Shown one piece after another: positions 10,373-21,986 of a stretch of 64,000 nucleotides of DNA (the stretch's first letter is position 1; each line of letters opens with the position of its first letter). The stretch is from Porphyra umbilicalis (Eukaryota > Rhodophyta > Bangiophyceae > Bangiales > Bangiaceae). The stretch is taken from assembly GCA_002049455.2 (NCBI GenBank), contig KV918797.1, forward strand, positions 310,001-374,000, read 5' to 3'. The notes under the pieces were generated by a model. The model did not search any database. It worked only from the letters and a program-made list of their open reading frames with translations, and was not told the DNA's origin. Made by a program: the position numbers and the translations under genes.

Positions 10373-12811
10373 GGTTGTGCTCGGCGTGCTGCGCATGCTG
10401 CGGGCGTGCTGCGGGCTGAAATTTGTACTCCTGATCTGAAATTGTTGCTGGCCCAGACGGCCCTGTGCTGCCCACGAGGGAACGTGGGCTTCAAGCGGAG
10501 CCCTCATCAATCTACGACGCCGTGGAGAGAAACTGCATGATGTAGCCTCCCAAAAAGCAGGCTACAAGTCGGTCGGCTTGAGGGATAATGGCTGCTCTTC
10601 GGACGATTCAATCCCTCCAACAGCGGACTGGTCACAGATCAACTGCGTTCGCTAATCGCTGGATTCTGGGGGGCTCGACTATCTAGAACGTAAGTGGCCC
10701 TTATTGATCCTCGATGGTGTGACCGGTTGGTCACACCTCGCAACGAGGACACAGATCCTGTGGCCCGCAACCGCTCAGCCGCGCCCATGTCACGCACCGC
10801 CAAGCACTGAAACGTAGTCGTCCCCGCGCAGGCACCGTGATACTCATCTTGGGTCACTGTGAGGGCCCTTACCGGTCAGGAGTCACCTGAGTATTGCTCA
10901 TCTGGGTCAGCCTGTGGCATGCTGAGATCTGTTGACGCGCAATGACTGGTACTGCGAGGGCGCCTCGTCGGCGGCGAGGAAGGCTTGCTAGGTATTGTCC
11001 AGTCTGTGTTGTGGAGACGAACACCAGGGCTGCACCTCTGACAACCGCCTTCCTCTGGCTCGTGCCACGGGAGCCGAACAGCCTCTGAACAGAAACCGCT
11101 TGGCCGAGCGTACCACAGGTGAGGGGCCGGCAGCACGTCTGGCAGGGGGCCTTCGTGGCCGGGCAAATCTTAAACGAGGGACTTGCTTGGACGAGGATCC
11201 CTTCCACCACCTCGTATTGGTCTATCGTCCGTTTGTGTCGCGCAGGTGGTCGTCTCGTGACCAGTACCACCTCGCCTCATCACGCGCACCTCAGAGACCC
11301 CCACCCGCTCCGGTCCACCCCCCCGCCCACCGTCTGTCCCGCTCCCAACGGCTGGGTCCTCCTGACCCTTCCCACACGGCCCTTTCTTACTCAGAGTGGG
11401 TGCCTGGCAGCAGCACATTCTGTGGGCCGAGCGCACCCAAGTCTGGCGATCGCAGATCGGCCCGCACTGCCTCTACGGTGTCCGGATCAGCCCGCCCTCC
11501 CGCCACGAAGTGCACCTGGAGCATCACTTTCAACTTTACACACGCGTGTGTTGTCGTGTTGTGTATACCATAGCGCCCGTTTGATCTCTTGCCGTGCATG
11601 CGGTGACGACCTGGAGTGCTGTTGGAGGGTGCGTGCCGTTTTTACACGTAGGACGTCTCTCTGCGTCCTCGTTTGGAAAAATTGCTCGCTTTTTCTCTGT
11701 GGTGCTGTCCCGTGCTTCTCCCTTCTGCCCCTTACTGCCCCGTATTGCCCCGTACTGCCCCGTACTGCCCCGTACTGCCCCGTACTGCCCATACTTCCCC
11801 TTTCCTGTCCCGTGCTGTGGGTATCCATGTAGGTGATGTGAATGGTGGCAAAGGCGGTGGCGGCGCGACTTGCGCACGGACTTGGACGAGTGGTGGAGGG
11901 TGCGTGGTGGTCGAAGCGGGGGGAGATGGCGCCAGTGCGGAGAGTGTCGACGGCGGGGCTGTTTTGGCTTTATCCATCGAAAGCGCGCAATGCCTGATCG
12001 GCGTCTGTCTGCCGGGACTACCGCCGCGTTGCGCAGGTCGGGCACAGGAGTGGGGGGACGTACAGATGTGCTTCTTTTCGCTGTGGGGGCCGAGTCGAAC
12101 TTGGGGTGATGTGTTCGCTGTTTACTCTTGCATGTGCTGTCGTCTGTTTGTTTTCTTTCTTGCGCTTCTCCTGCTTACGGTGGTCGTCGTGAATACTTCT
12201 TCAGGTGCCCGACTTAGGTGGGAGGGGCGAGGCGGGGTGGGCGAGACGGGCGGGAGGGGCAGGGCGGGGTCGGCGAGCAATCAGATGGGACTATCATGCC
12301 CATACGGCCGCTTCCCACCAGGTCTCTCTCCCCCGGGAGGCGTGAGAGCGCAATGTAAAACGAACGCTTCACTACCACGTTCTCTATCCGTGTGGAATAA
12401 CGTGGCGCCACTGCTGCCCCATACGACAGAGCTCCCGCGTGCGATGCGTAGTCGTTTTGCCGCGCGTCCACAAATCGCCGCAAGAAGGCACCACGTAACT
12501 CCTATATAAATCCCAGACGACTTCCTGCAGTGTGCCTTCGGGGGCCTCTGGCTGCATCTGGGCGCCTCCAGAATGCCTACTGGGGCGCGCGCACGGTGCG
12601 CGCACGGCTCCCAGACACGACTTTGAGCAGTGTCAGATCGTACTGGGGATCTAAAATGCGAATATGGGACCTTACCCATTTGGAAGAACACTGTGGAGAA
12701 CAGGGGTCCAGTACGCGAGAAATCTCGGCAAATATCGTACTGGGGGCCCATTTGGGACCGTTTCAGATCAACATGCAATACTGCTGGCCAACTCCCCAGG
12801 CACGTTCTCAG
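10373..12811. other. Unassigned region with one short minisatellite
   Basis: No domain was recognised in either strand. A 133-codon minus-strand frame (10869-11270) lacks recognisable motifs. A TATA-like TATATAAATC lies at about 12502-12511 with no convincing gene after it. See the separate 10-bp repeat at 11727. Confidence 0.3.
11727..11792. repeat. 10-bp tandem repeat (GCCCCGTACT), about six copies
   Basis: GCCCCGTACT or close variants run in tandem with a 10-bp period. The unit length is not a multiple of three, so the repeat cycles through all frames. Confidence 0.9.
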
Positions 12812-13403
12812 TACGTGGTACATTTTCGCGACGATGTAGCCGTAAATGGATATTTCGCCCACAACAATTTGTGCAGCGGAACTGCTTTCCGTCCGGACTG
12901 TTATCTTTACACTATCCGAAACGCCTCGCCACGCCGAGAACGGCCATAGCCTTCCATCAGTCCGGACACCGCTTGCCTGCGCTTCACAAAACGTTGCGGC
13001 GTCAGCATCTTACGGAGGGGATCGAGCTACAGAACGACCATGTCGCTTACGCCGAAGGCATTGATAATCTCCCCACAGTTAGCAGCCCGTGCAGCTGGCC
13101 AACAACAGCCACACATGCGGTGATGCGGTCCATATTGATTGACGATTGAATCATGGAGACCCTTAGCCGTCATGATGATTGGCTTCGTGTCGCTCTTGAC
13201 AGCTGGAGATGTTCTTTGTACTAGCTTGTGGGTCACCCTGTAAACTGTAAGCCACCAACTCTTGCGACCTCTCCCGCAGTTCTTCCACAGTTCTTTCACA
13301 AATCGACGCCCTTGCGGGGGGCCTTTCGGAGGGGGGCTCGGAGCTTTTTACAAGAAGAACGCGTTTGCGCGTGAACACATGATAAGCACCACTGCGCGGT
13401 GGG
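12812..13403 (-). repeat. Dispersed repeat, expanded copy
   Basis: This is the inverted counterpart of 10260-10372. The two conserved blocks (13345-13403 and 12812-12852) are separated by about 490 bp with no equivalent in the compact copy. That middle part encodes a short plus-strand frame (SLTPKALIISPQLAARAAG) of unknown kind. Either an insertion here or a deletion in the other copy explains the difference. Confidence 0.5.
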
Positions 13404-14190
13404 CCGGTGGCGGGGGGCGCCGCCCCAACACGTTCCACTGATATGGTTGGTCGCGTGTGAGTCATTGATTGGCACAAAATTGGATCAACAAATCTGCATC
13501 CGCCGAATGTACTGAAACATATGACCAAGATCAGTGGTAAATAATTTGCGCAGATTATGCCAGAAACCGGCACGGCCGGATGCTTATTCGCCGCTGAGGT
13601 GGTCCCGTGGTGCTACCGTCTGCGACACATGTAGCCTTCCTGCACGACTCTCTGGTGACACTTTGTCGTATTGTGTCGCCAATGTGTCACCCATAAGGAA
13701 CCAACGAGTCACGTTGGGCACGACCGCCGACGACTGTGGTGTAGTGACATGGATTTCTACAGTTGTCTGCCCGTCGTGCATTGTAGAGCACGATCGGCTC
13801 CACAAGGTCCTGCCATCTTCGAAGGGCCTGGTGGGTTGTCATGCTCCTGTGTTGGTACGGCGGCTGGCCAACAGTGACGTGTACTGGTTGGCAGACAAGC
13901 TGAAGAGGCTCGGTGGGGGGGGTGGGAAGGGTGGCTCTTGAGAAGACTCGTTTCTATTCACCATGGACTGTCTTTTAATTGTCTTCGAGTCTTGATATCC
14001 TAGTTCTGACATTCCCGGAGGGGGGTGGGGCGTAGAGGTTGGTGTGTTACCCGCATTATCTTCTTCGTGTGATACTGCCATGACACTTTATCTCAAATTC
14101 TGTTTCGTAAAGAGATGCATTCAGAGAAAGCGAGATAGTAGGTTGCTCAAGACACCCCCCTACTGCATCTCCAGTGCCCATTAACAACCC
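13404..14190. other. Unassigned spacer 3' of the Tnp2 gene
   Basis: A 135-codon plus frame at 13534-13941 contains scattered CxxC pairs, but no family was recognised. This DNA may be the 3' end of the minus-strand transposon at 14194-17456; no terminal repeat was found. Confidence 0.25.
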
Positions 14191-14193
14191 TAG

Positions 14194-17100
14194 TCACCCA
14201 CTCTTGAAATGGAAGCCAGATCGCTTGGTGAACATCATGTTGTGCTGCCCGCAAGGTAGCGCGAAGGCGAGCTGCCTCACACGGTCAGCTGGCATCACAA
14301 ACAATCCAGCTACAGTGTCAATTGTGACCTCAGCAGGCTGTCCTAAGACTCTGAACGCCATCGCTGGTACCTTCCAGGTCTCACAGGCGATATGGAGCTC
14401 GCCATCGATGCTTACAATCGACTGGACACGGACAAAGCTCCAGGCTCCGCTATTCACCACATCGAAACCGGACTCGTGTTCAGGGGAGGCTCCATCTTCA
14501 AGTTGTGACACTGTGGACCCTTCTCGGATGACAAACGATCGATGCGCTTGCGTGGCTTGGCGCCAGAATTCCAGAGTCGCGCTGGGCGCACGACTTCTCC
14601 AGAACTCCTCCGTGGATTTCAGAACCGTGCGTTCGGCTGCTCTTGGACGCCAAAGCATGTTGGTGTACGGTGCTTGTCGTTGGTGTGGGCCGAGGCTATG
14701 AAAATGACAGACTTCAATGGCTTGCCTTCTTGACCGCGAAGCCACGAAGCGTGAATGCCATGTGCACCTGGCATGGCCAGCACCCTGGAGTATTGCTCTG
14801 TGTCTCTTAACCTTTGCATTGAGTACTCAGCGGGGTTCCAACTATTGCTCTATCTGAGCTTTCGCTTCGAATGTTGGTTGAACTTCTCGAAAATGAGCTC
14901 ACATATCGCGGACCCCAGCTGGGCAAGTGACAGAGTGCGATACAGCAGTTCCAGAACACGATGCACGGACGGTCGTTCCCAACTTCCGTCAATGAGTACC
15001 AGTCGACGTAGCTGAACCATGAGGCTCTCGCCGATAACTTGGAGTTCAGCGACGGTCGGCCGCTTTCTCATGGCCTTCTCCCCGTCGGACGAGGCTGTTG
15101 GCACATGTAACAGAGCAGTGGAAAACCGTCGCAGGGCCTTGAAAGCTCTGAGGGTAGCCACTGCATGAGGTGAAGTGGCAGTGTTATGCACGAGGTACTG
15201 TAACACTGCGGGGCCTACAGTGAGAAGCACTGCGTAGTCTGACATTGACAACGTTTTGCCACCCATTTTTGTTGGCTCGAAGGAGGACAGTATCGTGTTT
15301 GTCGGAAAATGCTTCGCGCTGCGGCGCGTTTCCCGCATGATCTTGTCTCGCTGCTCGACCGAAAGTGCCTCGCACGCTTCCATAAGTAAGTGTGAGCCAA
15401 TGTTGTAGTACAGTAGATGTGACGGAGCAACTATGACGTGCTCGTCTATATCGAACGCTCCAGGTTCTCGGGCCTCGGCCAGGCGCATCCTCAAACTGCC
15501 AGCCTTGTCAGTAATGCCGTTCAGTAGGAGTGCGTCCCTCACTGCGTCTGTCGACAGCCCCAGTGTGTTCTTTATAACAGACATGATGAGAGAAGTTCGC
15601 TCTTGCGTTCTCAAGTACCGTGAGTCCTTCGCATTGAAAGAAACAGTGCTGCTCATCGCTCGCTCCTTCCGTTCTGTGACTGTTTTTTTGGTGGACAATG
15701 TCGCACCTTGTGCAGAGCTCCGTGCCTTGGGCGCCGATCGAGTTAGAGAACTTTGCGGCCATGGGAAAATCAAAGACAACGAGACATAGATATTGCTGAT
15801 CCCCCAATTCTGTCCTCATCGCCCCGGAACGGTAGTGGAACGGCAATGAATGCAGATCTCTCATTGGTCGAGCAGTCCGACAGCAGTGCATGTCCGGCCC
15901 GATCTTTACAGAATGTGCCCGTACGGCCCCCAATCGCACAATCGACGCCTTCGTTTTTCTGCACTTTTCTGCGTATCTCCCAGAAAATCTCGACATCCCA
16001 ACGATTGCGGGCCGGTTGCTCCCTTGACACGGAGAAGATCCGAAGAAAATCTCAAGAAAAAGAAGGATCTCGGTTCTGCACGGAAGTGGCGGTGGGAGAG
16101 CCAATAGGACGTCTCAGATTCGTGCTGAGCAGCTGTTTACCGCTGCGTTTAACCAATAGAAGGCCAGTTCCACAAGAACCGTACCGCCAGGAACCGTTCC
16201 TGGTCGATGAGGACAGAATTGGGGGATCAGCAATATACCCGAATGACAGCACTCTCCTTCTTGAAAGCTTCATAGACAGCAAAGCCCTCCTTACCCACTC
16301 TCATCAAGTCGTCGACGATATTTTTGAGCAGGGCTTCCGGGCTTGCTCCTGGGGGGAGGTAGTTGAATGGACGAACCGAAAACGCACCATCCTCCAAGCA
16401 CAGAGAGGTGTAACCCCTGTAGTAGCCCTTAAGGCTTCCACTGCAACGCGTATGCACATTGAACTCGTCCCCGTACAGCGACACATACACAATATATGGA
16501 TCCTTCTCGGAGAGGTCGCCTTCTTTGGGCTCAGCCGCACAGGACAGCTCTAAGGGGCTGGCAGCGGTCAAAACTGACCATGAATCTCTTTCATGCTCGG
16601 TGGACTCCCGGACAGCGATAACAAACACGCCACCGGACCGCGTAAAGCGTAGTGTACCCCGGCGTTCTTTCGTTAAGCATTGAGTCCAGCACTCTGGCGG
16701 CATAAACCCGAAAAGGGACGGAAGCAGCGCGATTGAGTCACCTACGCTTAGCGTGCGTTCAGATACATAAGTGGACGCCGACGCAGTTACGCATCCATCA
16801 GGCGCAAAAGATGTGCTTAATACGCGGGCCTCGAACGCGGTCGCGTCATGAAAGGAGACCTTGACAGTGCATCCAATGTCGAACCTGTATTGTTCACGGA
16901 AGAAGACGTTCTTCGTATCAAACCTGGCGGGGTTCCTGGCTGCCACTGTTTGAATAGACTCGGCCGGGCGCTCACCTGTGTCCATTCGCGAGTCCCCCTT
17001 GTTGTGGAACAGAACAGCCGTCACAGTATCCGCAAAGTCCCTCTTCAGGTGCTCAGAAAACGTAATGTAAGATACTTCCACGACTGGCAGTGTACGCATG

Positions 17101-17456
17101 ACTTTGCCTTTTTCAACAGGTAACTGGTGCGTTGTCTTTTCCCGTCGCAAGGGGATTGCAGACTTCAACATGTGCTCTCGCAGCTTTCGCAAGCGCCACC
17201 GCGACGGCCATTTTTCTGTTGGATACCAGGAGTTTTCTGCATCTCGCATATTGTCGTACTGCCTCAGCGTGACACGCGCTCTGCCGTACAAGTATTCGAA
17301 GCACAAGAACTCGCGACGCGATGCAAAGCCCCTAGCATCGCGGTCCTCGTCGCAGGAGAAGTCCGAGTCTTCTGAGGGACACCCGTCACGCCCAGAGTCT
17401 GAGGACAGAGCAACGTCCTCCCTGGTGCCCGAATCATGTGGGTTTTGGCTTGCCAC
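14194..17456 (-). pseudogene. Tnp2-type (CACTA-like) transposase gene, interrupted
   Basis: Three minus-strand segments read in order as one Tnp2-family transposase, the cut-and-paste enzyme of CACTA-like DNA transposons. Segment 17456-16230 has an acidic N-terminus, then YDNMRDAENSWYPTEKWPSR and the hallmark DPYIVYVSLYGDEFN...GSLKGYYRGY...IVDDLMRVGKEGF. Segment 15790-14850 continues with LCLVVFDFPMAAKFSNS...CTRC, then FDIDEHVIVAPSHLL and FEKFNQHSKRK. Segment 14745-14194 carries the C-terminal V(M/I)PADRVRQLAF motif. A 441-bp MITE separates the first two segments; without it and one TA the frame joins as AVIRVYLCLVVFDFP. The second segment also changes frame between about 15550 and 15690, and the C-terminal part is separated by stops or a possible intron. 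No CACTA ends were found. Confidence 0.8.
15793..16233. mobile_element. Mariner/Stowaway-type MITE inside the Tnp2 gene (441 bp)
   Basis: Near-identical inverted ends of about 29 bp begin TTGCTGATCCCCCAATTCTG. The element is flanked by TA at 15791-15792 and 16234-16235. A TA target duplication points to the Tc1/mariner superfamily. It encodes nothing. It lies exactly between two parts of the transposase frame, which rejoin when the element and one TA are removed, so it inserted into a formerly continuous coding sequence. Confidence 0.85.
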
Positions 17457-18204
17457 ACTGCATTAGGTATCCACAAAGTCTACAGCTGGTGCGGCAGAGC
17501 CCGATGTCGCTTGGTGTTCTTTTATATGCAATAGGTTCCCATCATTGAGATCAAAGAAGGCAGCACCTCGCGGGCCACGTCGACAACGCTTCATGTTTTA
17601 CTGGATGAGAACATGTTGGACTGCACAACAGATACTCGTACCTCTCTGTAAGAGTGTACGTGCAGTCACACAACAAGAGTGGTGGAAGCACACAATACGC
17701 AATAGGCCGAATGGAGTCCGCTGCTGGTACAAGTCAAAGCAAAAGACAGCCGAGTAAGATCAGCTACGCATGTACAAAGTACGGAGACATCCACAAGATC
17801 CAGGCACTGACGCGACACGGTGCGACGGGAATATAGGTGGTACCACAAGCTCTGCATGCGCACGGAGCGGAGGCAGTGAAGCGTGCACGATGTCGAAGTC
17901 AAACTTTGAAGGGGCAACGGAGGAAGGAACTCTGGCCAAGAGAGGGGCAGAGCCACCTCCGCACGTGACCGAATGGGAGAGGCGCAGGCTCATGTGCTAG
18001 TGGCAAGCGAGGCTTCCGTCTTCAGATTAATGCGGTTTGAGGCTCCTCGCCTGATTCCCGGAATCGTGGCCACCCAAGAGTATCCCGGCTGGTGCTACAA
18101 GGTGCACGGACCACTCCTACAGGAGATTTGTGATGCAGAGCATTATTTTCTGCAGTGATTTGTCTGGCCCACCATCTGTGACCAGAAGCTATGTTCTGGC
18201 AGTA
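17457..18204. other. Unassigned 5' flank of the Tnp2 gene
   Basis: Moderate-GC sequence upstream of the minus-strand transposase. Short open frames on both strands have no recognisable domain. It probably holds the promoter and leader of the transposon, but no motif decides this. Confidence 0.25.
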
Positions 18205-19753
18205 CCCTAGTGTCTATTCTACTGACCGCATCATTTGATGCGATTCGCATCAAATAATGCGGTTTTTTTACACCGTTTCTCTTGTTCTTCTTGGCCTCTT
18301 GTGCTTATTCTGACAAAAAAAACGGACTCAGCAGCGTCTCTTTAATCTTTGGGGAACTCGGAAGCATGCTAGCTCGAGAACAAGAAGGGTCTTGGCGCGA
18401 GTATCTGCACAATCGTAGCGCATTCTCACCTTGCAACGGGCGCCCACAGAACCGGCGCTATGGTCGACCACGCCACGCGCAGGCCCCCAGCGGCCTTCCT
18501 GGAGGGTGGTGGCATGCTCCCAGCTTTCTGGGCTTGTGGGGGCGCAGTTGCGCCGCCCCCCCGCCCCCCCCACCGCTTTTTGTCACCTCACTCCCCGCCT
18601 CCCTGTTTCCCGCGCGCCCCTTTCCCCACGTCCGTGCCCCCCCCAGTCTTTTTTCGCGCCTCTTGTACGGCTCTGCCCCTTCATCAATGTACTTGGTGAC
18701 TTAATCACCCCGCACCGCCACCCCACTGCGCCACCGCGACGCCTCACGTCCACTGCGTACTTGCCCCCCCCCCTCCCTTTTCTCCCCCGACCCCCCCCCC
18801 CCCTCCCCCAACGCAGAGATTCCCTCTTGTTTCCTCAGGATCGACAAGTACTACCAGCTGGTCACCCGCGAGACGCTCAGCGCGTTGGTGCTGCGGAAGC
18901 ACCAGCCGGGCTGCCCCGTGTCTGCGTGTGCACCGACGGCATGGAATTGGTGGCAGTCCCCGGGGGGGGGGGCGTTGGGTGAGGTTGAGGGAAGCAACTT
19001 TTGGGGGACTTCCCGCCGCCGAGGAGCAGCGGGTGGGGCGGGGCGGGGCTTGGCGAGACGAGGTGGCGCGGGGCGTGTCATGGCGGTCGCAGCGGGGGCT
19101 TTGGTCACGCTGCGAGGGGTGTATGCGACAGGCAGGCAGGCAAGCGGAGCATGTGGCGTGCGGCGGCAATGGGTTTGAGCGAGTGCGCTTGAAGCAGAGG
19201 AACGTCCATGGCTGCTTTCTTCTTCTTTCTCCGCGCCGCCCAACCCCCCCCCTCAACTAACAGACCGCCTTGTCCCCCTCCCCTCCCACCCCTCTGGTTT
19301 CACACCTGCGGCCGCCTCCGCCGCCGCAACCGCACGGCCCGCCCGCCCTCTGCGACAGCCGCCGCCCCACTCTTGCCTTCTCGTCCAACTTCGCGAGGTT
19401 TGGTGCCCACAGACGGCAGCGGGGGCTCGTATGTATCGCCCAGCTCGGAGGTTCTGGGGGGGTTGGGGAGGGGGGGGACGGTGTTTGTCCCATTCTACAG
19501 AGGCCTTCTGATCATTGTTTCAAACATCTTTTGATACAGGGGTAGTGCTATACGCGTCTTCTTTGTGATAGACCGTCACAGCCGTAGCCCATGCTTATCG
19601 TACGAGCGAGAAAAGCATCAACGTGCATTCGTATGTGCAAAATTGCTCGACTTCCCACTCAGATGCCCCAAAAACGGCGATTCCGGCACCGCATCATTTG
19701 ATGCTCGACCGCGCATCATTTGATGCGAATTTGCGGTAGAACAGACACTAGGC
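18205..19753. mobile_element. TIR element with GCATCATTTGATGC subterminal hairpins (1.55 kb)
   Basis: The ends are (C/G)CCTAGTGTCT(A/G)TTCTAC in inverted orientation. Next to both ends lie copies of GCATCATTTGATGC: a long hairpin at 18226-18262 on the left and two copies at 19690-19727 on the right. A 3-bp direct repeat, GTA, borders the element (18202-18204, 19754-19756); at 3 bp this could be chance. No transposase is encoded. The interior is GC-rich and differs from the ends, suggesting captured DNA. Confidence 0.7.
18839..18970 (+). pseudogene. Possible captured exon of an RRP1/Nop52-like gene
   Basis: A polypyrimidine tract and TTCCTCAG acceptor-like site end at 18838. The following frame reads IDKYYQLVTRETLSALVL, which resembles the (R)L(R/K)xDKYYxLxR motif of RRP1/Nop52 nucleolar rRNA-processing proteins. 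A GGTGAGG donor-like sequence follows near 18978. The fragment lies inside the TIR element at 18205-19753, as in gene-capturing transposons. The similarity rests on about ten residues. Confidence 0.3.
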
Positions 19754-19846
19754 GTATGCATCGCCTCGCCCGTCGTTTGATCTCGTAGACTATCTTATGG
19801 ACAGTCCCCGAAAACAGGCCTCACCTGATCTTCAACATTATCCTGG

Positions 19847-20704
19847 CAGGGTTGTCAGCGTTTGGTTTGGTTTGCCAAACATGAACGGAATTCAACCTGA
19901 TTCACTTGAACGCTGGAGCGTTCAGGTTGAACGCAACATGTCAAAGGGCATACTTGTTCCGCGTAATACTTAGTATGCCACGTTTAATGTAGTTGAGATT
20001 GTGCTTGGGAAGTCGGGTTTTCTGACTCGAGCTCCATCGAGTTGAGTCGCCAAGCTGATGTAGCGAGCGCATAGCAGGCCTGCTGCAGTCCCGGCGACAG
20101 ATCTCTGCTTGCCTGCCCCACCACCGCGACACAATCCAAACGAATGGTACGAGCCGACGCCAGGGCGACGACGTTGCCAACCGCCTGGGCCTCCGCGCAG
20201 TAACGGAGACGGGGGGACCAAACAGAAAGGACCAAACACCGATACGTGTAGACGGGGCGTTGAGGGCGAGTGGATGCCCCGTTGTCCGAGAAGCAGCTTG
20301 CTGCACTCCACGCAATCCTGGGTGCGACCACGACCCATCCATCCTCCAGCTAAAAAGGCTATGATTCACGCACACGTTGACAGAAGATGAATCGATCTAC
20401 GTACTCAGCGCCTAGGGTGCTACACAGCCGATTGGCAACAATTGACATGAAGGAGGGTCTGCGAGCAGAACTCTCAGCGCGACTGACCTGCACGTGGTAC
20501 TGTATGGCAACGAGGCAGTCAGTGCGGCCGCACAGCGCCGAACCACCTGGCTGATCAATTTGAAGTGGTCAACGAAAGCTCCTGTCTACGCGGGCAATTA
20601 TTAATAAATACAACCAAGTCGTTTGTCGTTTGATTTGGTTCGTTTCTTGAAATCAACCTGATTCGTCGAACCATCTGTAGATTCAACGTGAACTTACAAC
20701 CCTG
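19847..20704. mobile_element. Non-autonomous hAT-type element (858 bp)
   Basis: The ends are CAGGGTTGTCAG on the left and CAGGGTTGTAAG (reverse complement of the right end). A perfect 8-bp duplication, TATCCTGG, lies at 19839-19846 and 20705-20712. Subterminal inverted repeats related to AATTCAACCTGATTC and TTGGTTTGG recur near both ends. No transposase frame is present. Confidence 0.88.
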
Positions 20705-20712
20705 TATCCTGG

Positions 20713-21838
20713 AGACGGTCCAGACGTCGCAACGGGAAAAGCTCACAGAATAGATTCATGATTAATTTCACGACTCGTCCTGTACCGAGTAGGAGATCTC
20801 GTCCGGACAGTCCTCTGGAAAATCTGACCGACCTCCCTGAGCCGCTCTCTTGATCGGTACAGGATGATCTCATGCTTGCGCCAAACCAACCTCGAGAATC
20901 GATGTGGCTGCTTAAGAAAAACTATCCTCCATCAAATCCTCTGGAAAATCCGATCTCGGGCCAAGGATTAAGTAAGGACGCGCTCACGTCCCGTTGTGCC
21001 TTTAAGGAGCGGACTCGAGCGTGGTCATCGTTTCTGAAGGTCGTCGACATTTGGCCCCAACAGGCTACCGACCCACGTCGCTACAATATGCGACCCACGT
21101 CGCAGGCCAGAAAAGAAGAGCTGCCCGACAGTCGCGCGACAGCCCATTGCATCACCCACGGGCTGGGTCACCCAGCCCGTGGTGAGGTCGCCGTGGGGCG
21201 GTCCTTTGACCAGGGCGTGACCTAGCTCTCTTGGGCTGCGGCAAACTAATAAAAGGTTTGGTCTATTGATCCGCACTAACGCACAGTCGACTACACAGCG
21301 TTTTGTCCCCGATTCCGTAAAACTAAGAACTGCCAGATTCGAACACGCCCGGCGACGGCTCGCAGAACTGTCGCGCATTGATCATGGGATCATATTATGC
21401 CCACTTTTTGTTGGTCTTGAAGATATAGCCCCCAGTGGACTTCAGATGGTCCGGAAGCCGCTTGGCTAGCGTTGGCTGCTTGTGCCATTGGCTGATATTG
21501 GCAGGGTGTCGAAATATTGCACGGCCAACTTGAAAGGAAGTGGTTCATGGCTACACCTTTCAGCAGATGATCAACTCAAAACATTGGCGCTTGCTCTGTG
21601 GTCTCGGTCACAACAGAGTGCAATGCTCTCGCGCTTTCGCGCCGACTGCGACCTTCTGACATCTTCGAAAGGGTTCGTTGAACGTGGACGTTTGGCCCCT
21701 CGCCCCCCCCCCCCCCCCCTGAAAGCATCATTGAGATGACCCTTGGACCCTCGGGGTGGTGCCAAGCATAGCTGAGGCGCTGCTTGACCGGCCAGACACG
21801 CCGGCGGCGAAAGCATCCCCAGCCAGCCAACCACGCCC
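20713..21838. other. Intergenic region with hairpins
   Basis: No gene was recognised. Inverted TCCTGTACCGA/TCGGTACAGGA lies at about 20783 and 20853. A near-perfect hairpin, CACGGGCTGGGT-C-ACCCAGCCCGTG, lies at 21156-21182. A C-run occurs at about 21705-21719. Confidence 0.45.
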
Positions 21839-21846
21839 CATAAAAG
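21839..21846 (+). promoter_or_regulatory. TATA-like box of the repeat-protein gene
   Basis: CATAAAAG lies about 145 bp before the ATG at 21987, in an otherwise GC-rich upstream region. Its spacing suits a short 5' leader. Confidence 0.45.
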
Positions 21847-21986
21847 GGGGTCGGTGGCCACCAGCGGAGCGAAGCGTCATCGCCCCCGAGCCAGGGTCGT
21901 GTTCCGAGACCGCATTCACGTACCGCCCCGCCTTGCGTCAATGCCCCCATTCCTTTGAGCGGCAACAGTTCTCCACGTTCTACACT

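Noticed and set aside
9260-10510. 416-codon minus-strand Pro/Arg-rich gene
   Set aside because: Low-complexity translation of GCC repeats; no start context or domain.
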